Under the pieces are notes generated by a model. The model did not search any database and was not told the DNA's origin. It saw only the letters and a program-made list of their open reading frames with translations. A stretch of DNA of 13,659 nucleotides from a bacterium. Lineage in GTDB: Bacteria; Actinomycetota; Actinomycetes; Actinomycetales; Actinomycetaceae. Numbering within the stretch: position 1 is the stretch's first letter; the number at the start of each line of letters is the position of its first letter. The DNA lies in contig JAUNRP010000006.1 in NCBI GenBank assembly GCA_030544165.1, forward strand, positions 716 to 14,374, given 5' to 3'. This document shows, piece after piece, positions 13,644 through 13,659 of the stretch. Position numbers and translations under genes: made by a program.

Positions 13644-13659
13644 CGTTGGAATCCCAACG
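13644..13659 (+). terminator. Hairpin after tRNA-Ala, cut by window end
   Basis: CGTTGG (13644-13649) pairs with CCAACG (13654-13659) around AATC. An AAATTTT run lies just before it. The stem may extend beyond the window and the U-tract cannot be seen. Confidence 0.5.

Overview
The window looks like ordinary chromosome from a high-GC actinobacterium, most likely of the Micrococcales/Actinomycetales type. Four things point there: the strong G/C bias at third codon positions, the many GTG and ATG starts placed directly behind a TAnnnT -10 element (leaderless mRNAs), the gene order mscL - SAF protein - fmdB-like - 5-FCL - moeA/glp - Rv0996-like membrane protein (a known actinobacterial neighbourhood, Rv0985c-Rv0996 in Mycobacterium tuberculosis), and a CueP-type lipoprotein. 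No phage, transposon, CRISPR array or plasmid feature was found.

Layout. 1-404 (-): the front part of a PRC-barrel stress-type protein, cut by the window edge. 630-705 (+): tRNA-Arg(CCT). 768-1388 (+): a CueP-like copper-binding lipoprotein. 1434-1520: a good sigma-70-type promoter running straight into a 17-bp hairpin, either a terminator or a very small RNA. 1611-5978 (+): a 1455-residue protein with the DUF4011 - SF1 helicase - Vsr-like nuclease layout of Hhe-type antiphage proteins, in which the ATPase and nuclease residues all appear to be lost. 5968-6204 (+): an overlapping small protein of 78 residues. 6211-6266: two hairpin terminators separating it from a convergent minus-strand group, fmdB-like (7645-7442), SAF protein (7382-6681) and mscL (6650-6273). 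7732-10335 (+): a membrane-anchored penicillin-acylase-family Ntn hydrolase. 10339-11004 (-): 5-formyltetrahydrofolate cyclo-ligase. 11138-12352 (+): a MoeA/Glp (gephyrin-like) protein. 12471-13478 (+): a three-segment membrane protein of the Rv0996/GlpR type. 13562-13637 (+): tRNA-Ala(CGC), followed by a hairpin cut by the window end.

How the genes fit together. The mscL-to-Rv0996-like block is a conserved actinobacterial neighbourhood; here galU and rimJ are missing and an acylase gene sits between fmdB and 5-FCL. The moeA/glp and Rv0996-like genes are plausibly the cell-division pair Glp/GlpR described in Corynebacterium glutamicum. The most unusual item is the 1455-residue catalytically degenerate Hhe-like protein with its small overlapping partner, which may be a domesticated, non-enzymatic derivative of a defence protein. 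Two kinds of translation start can be told apart: leaderless starts (six clear cases, one possible) and strong Shine-Dalgarno starts (PRC-barrel, mscL, fmdB).
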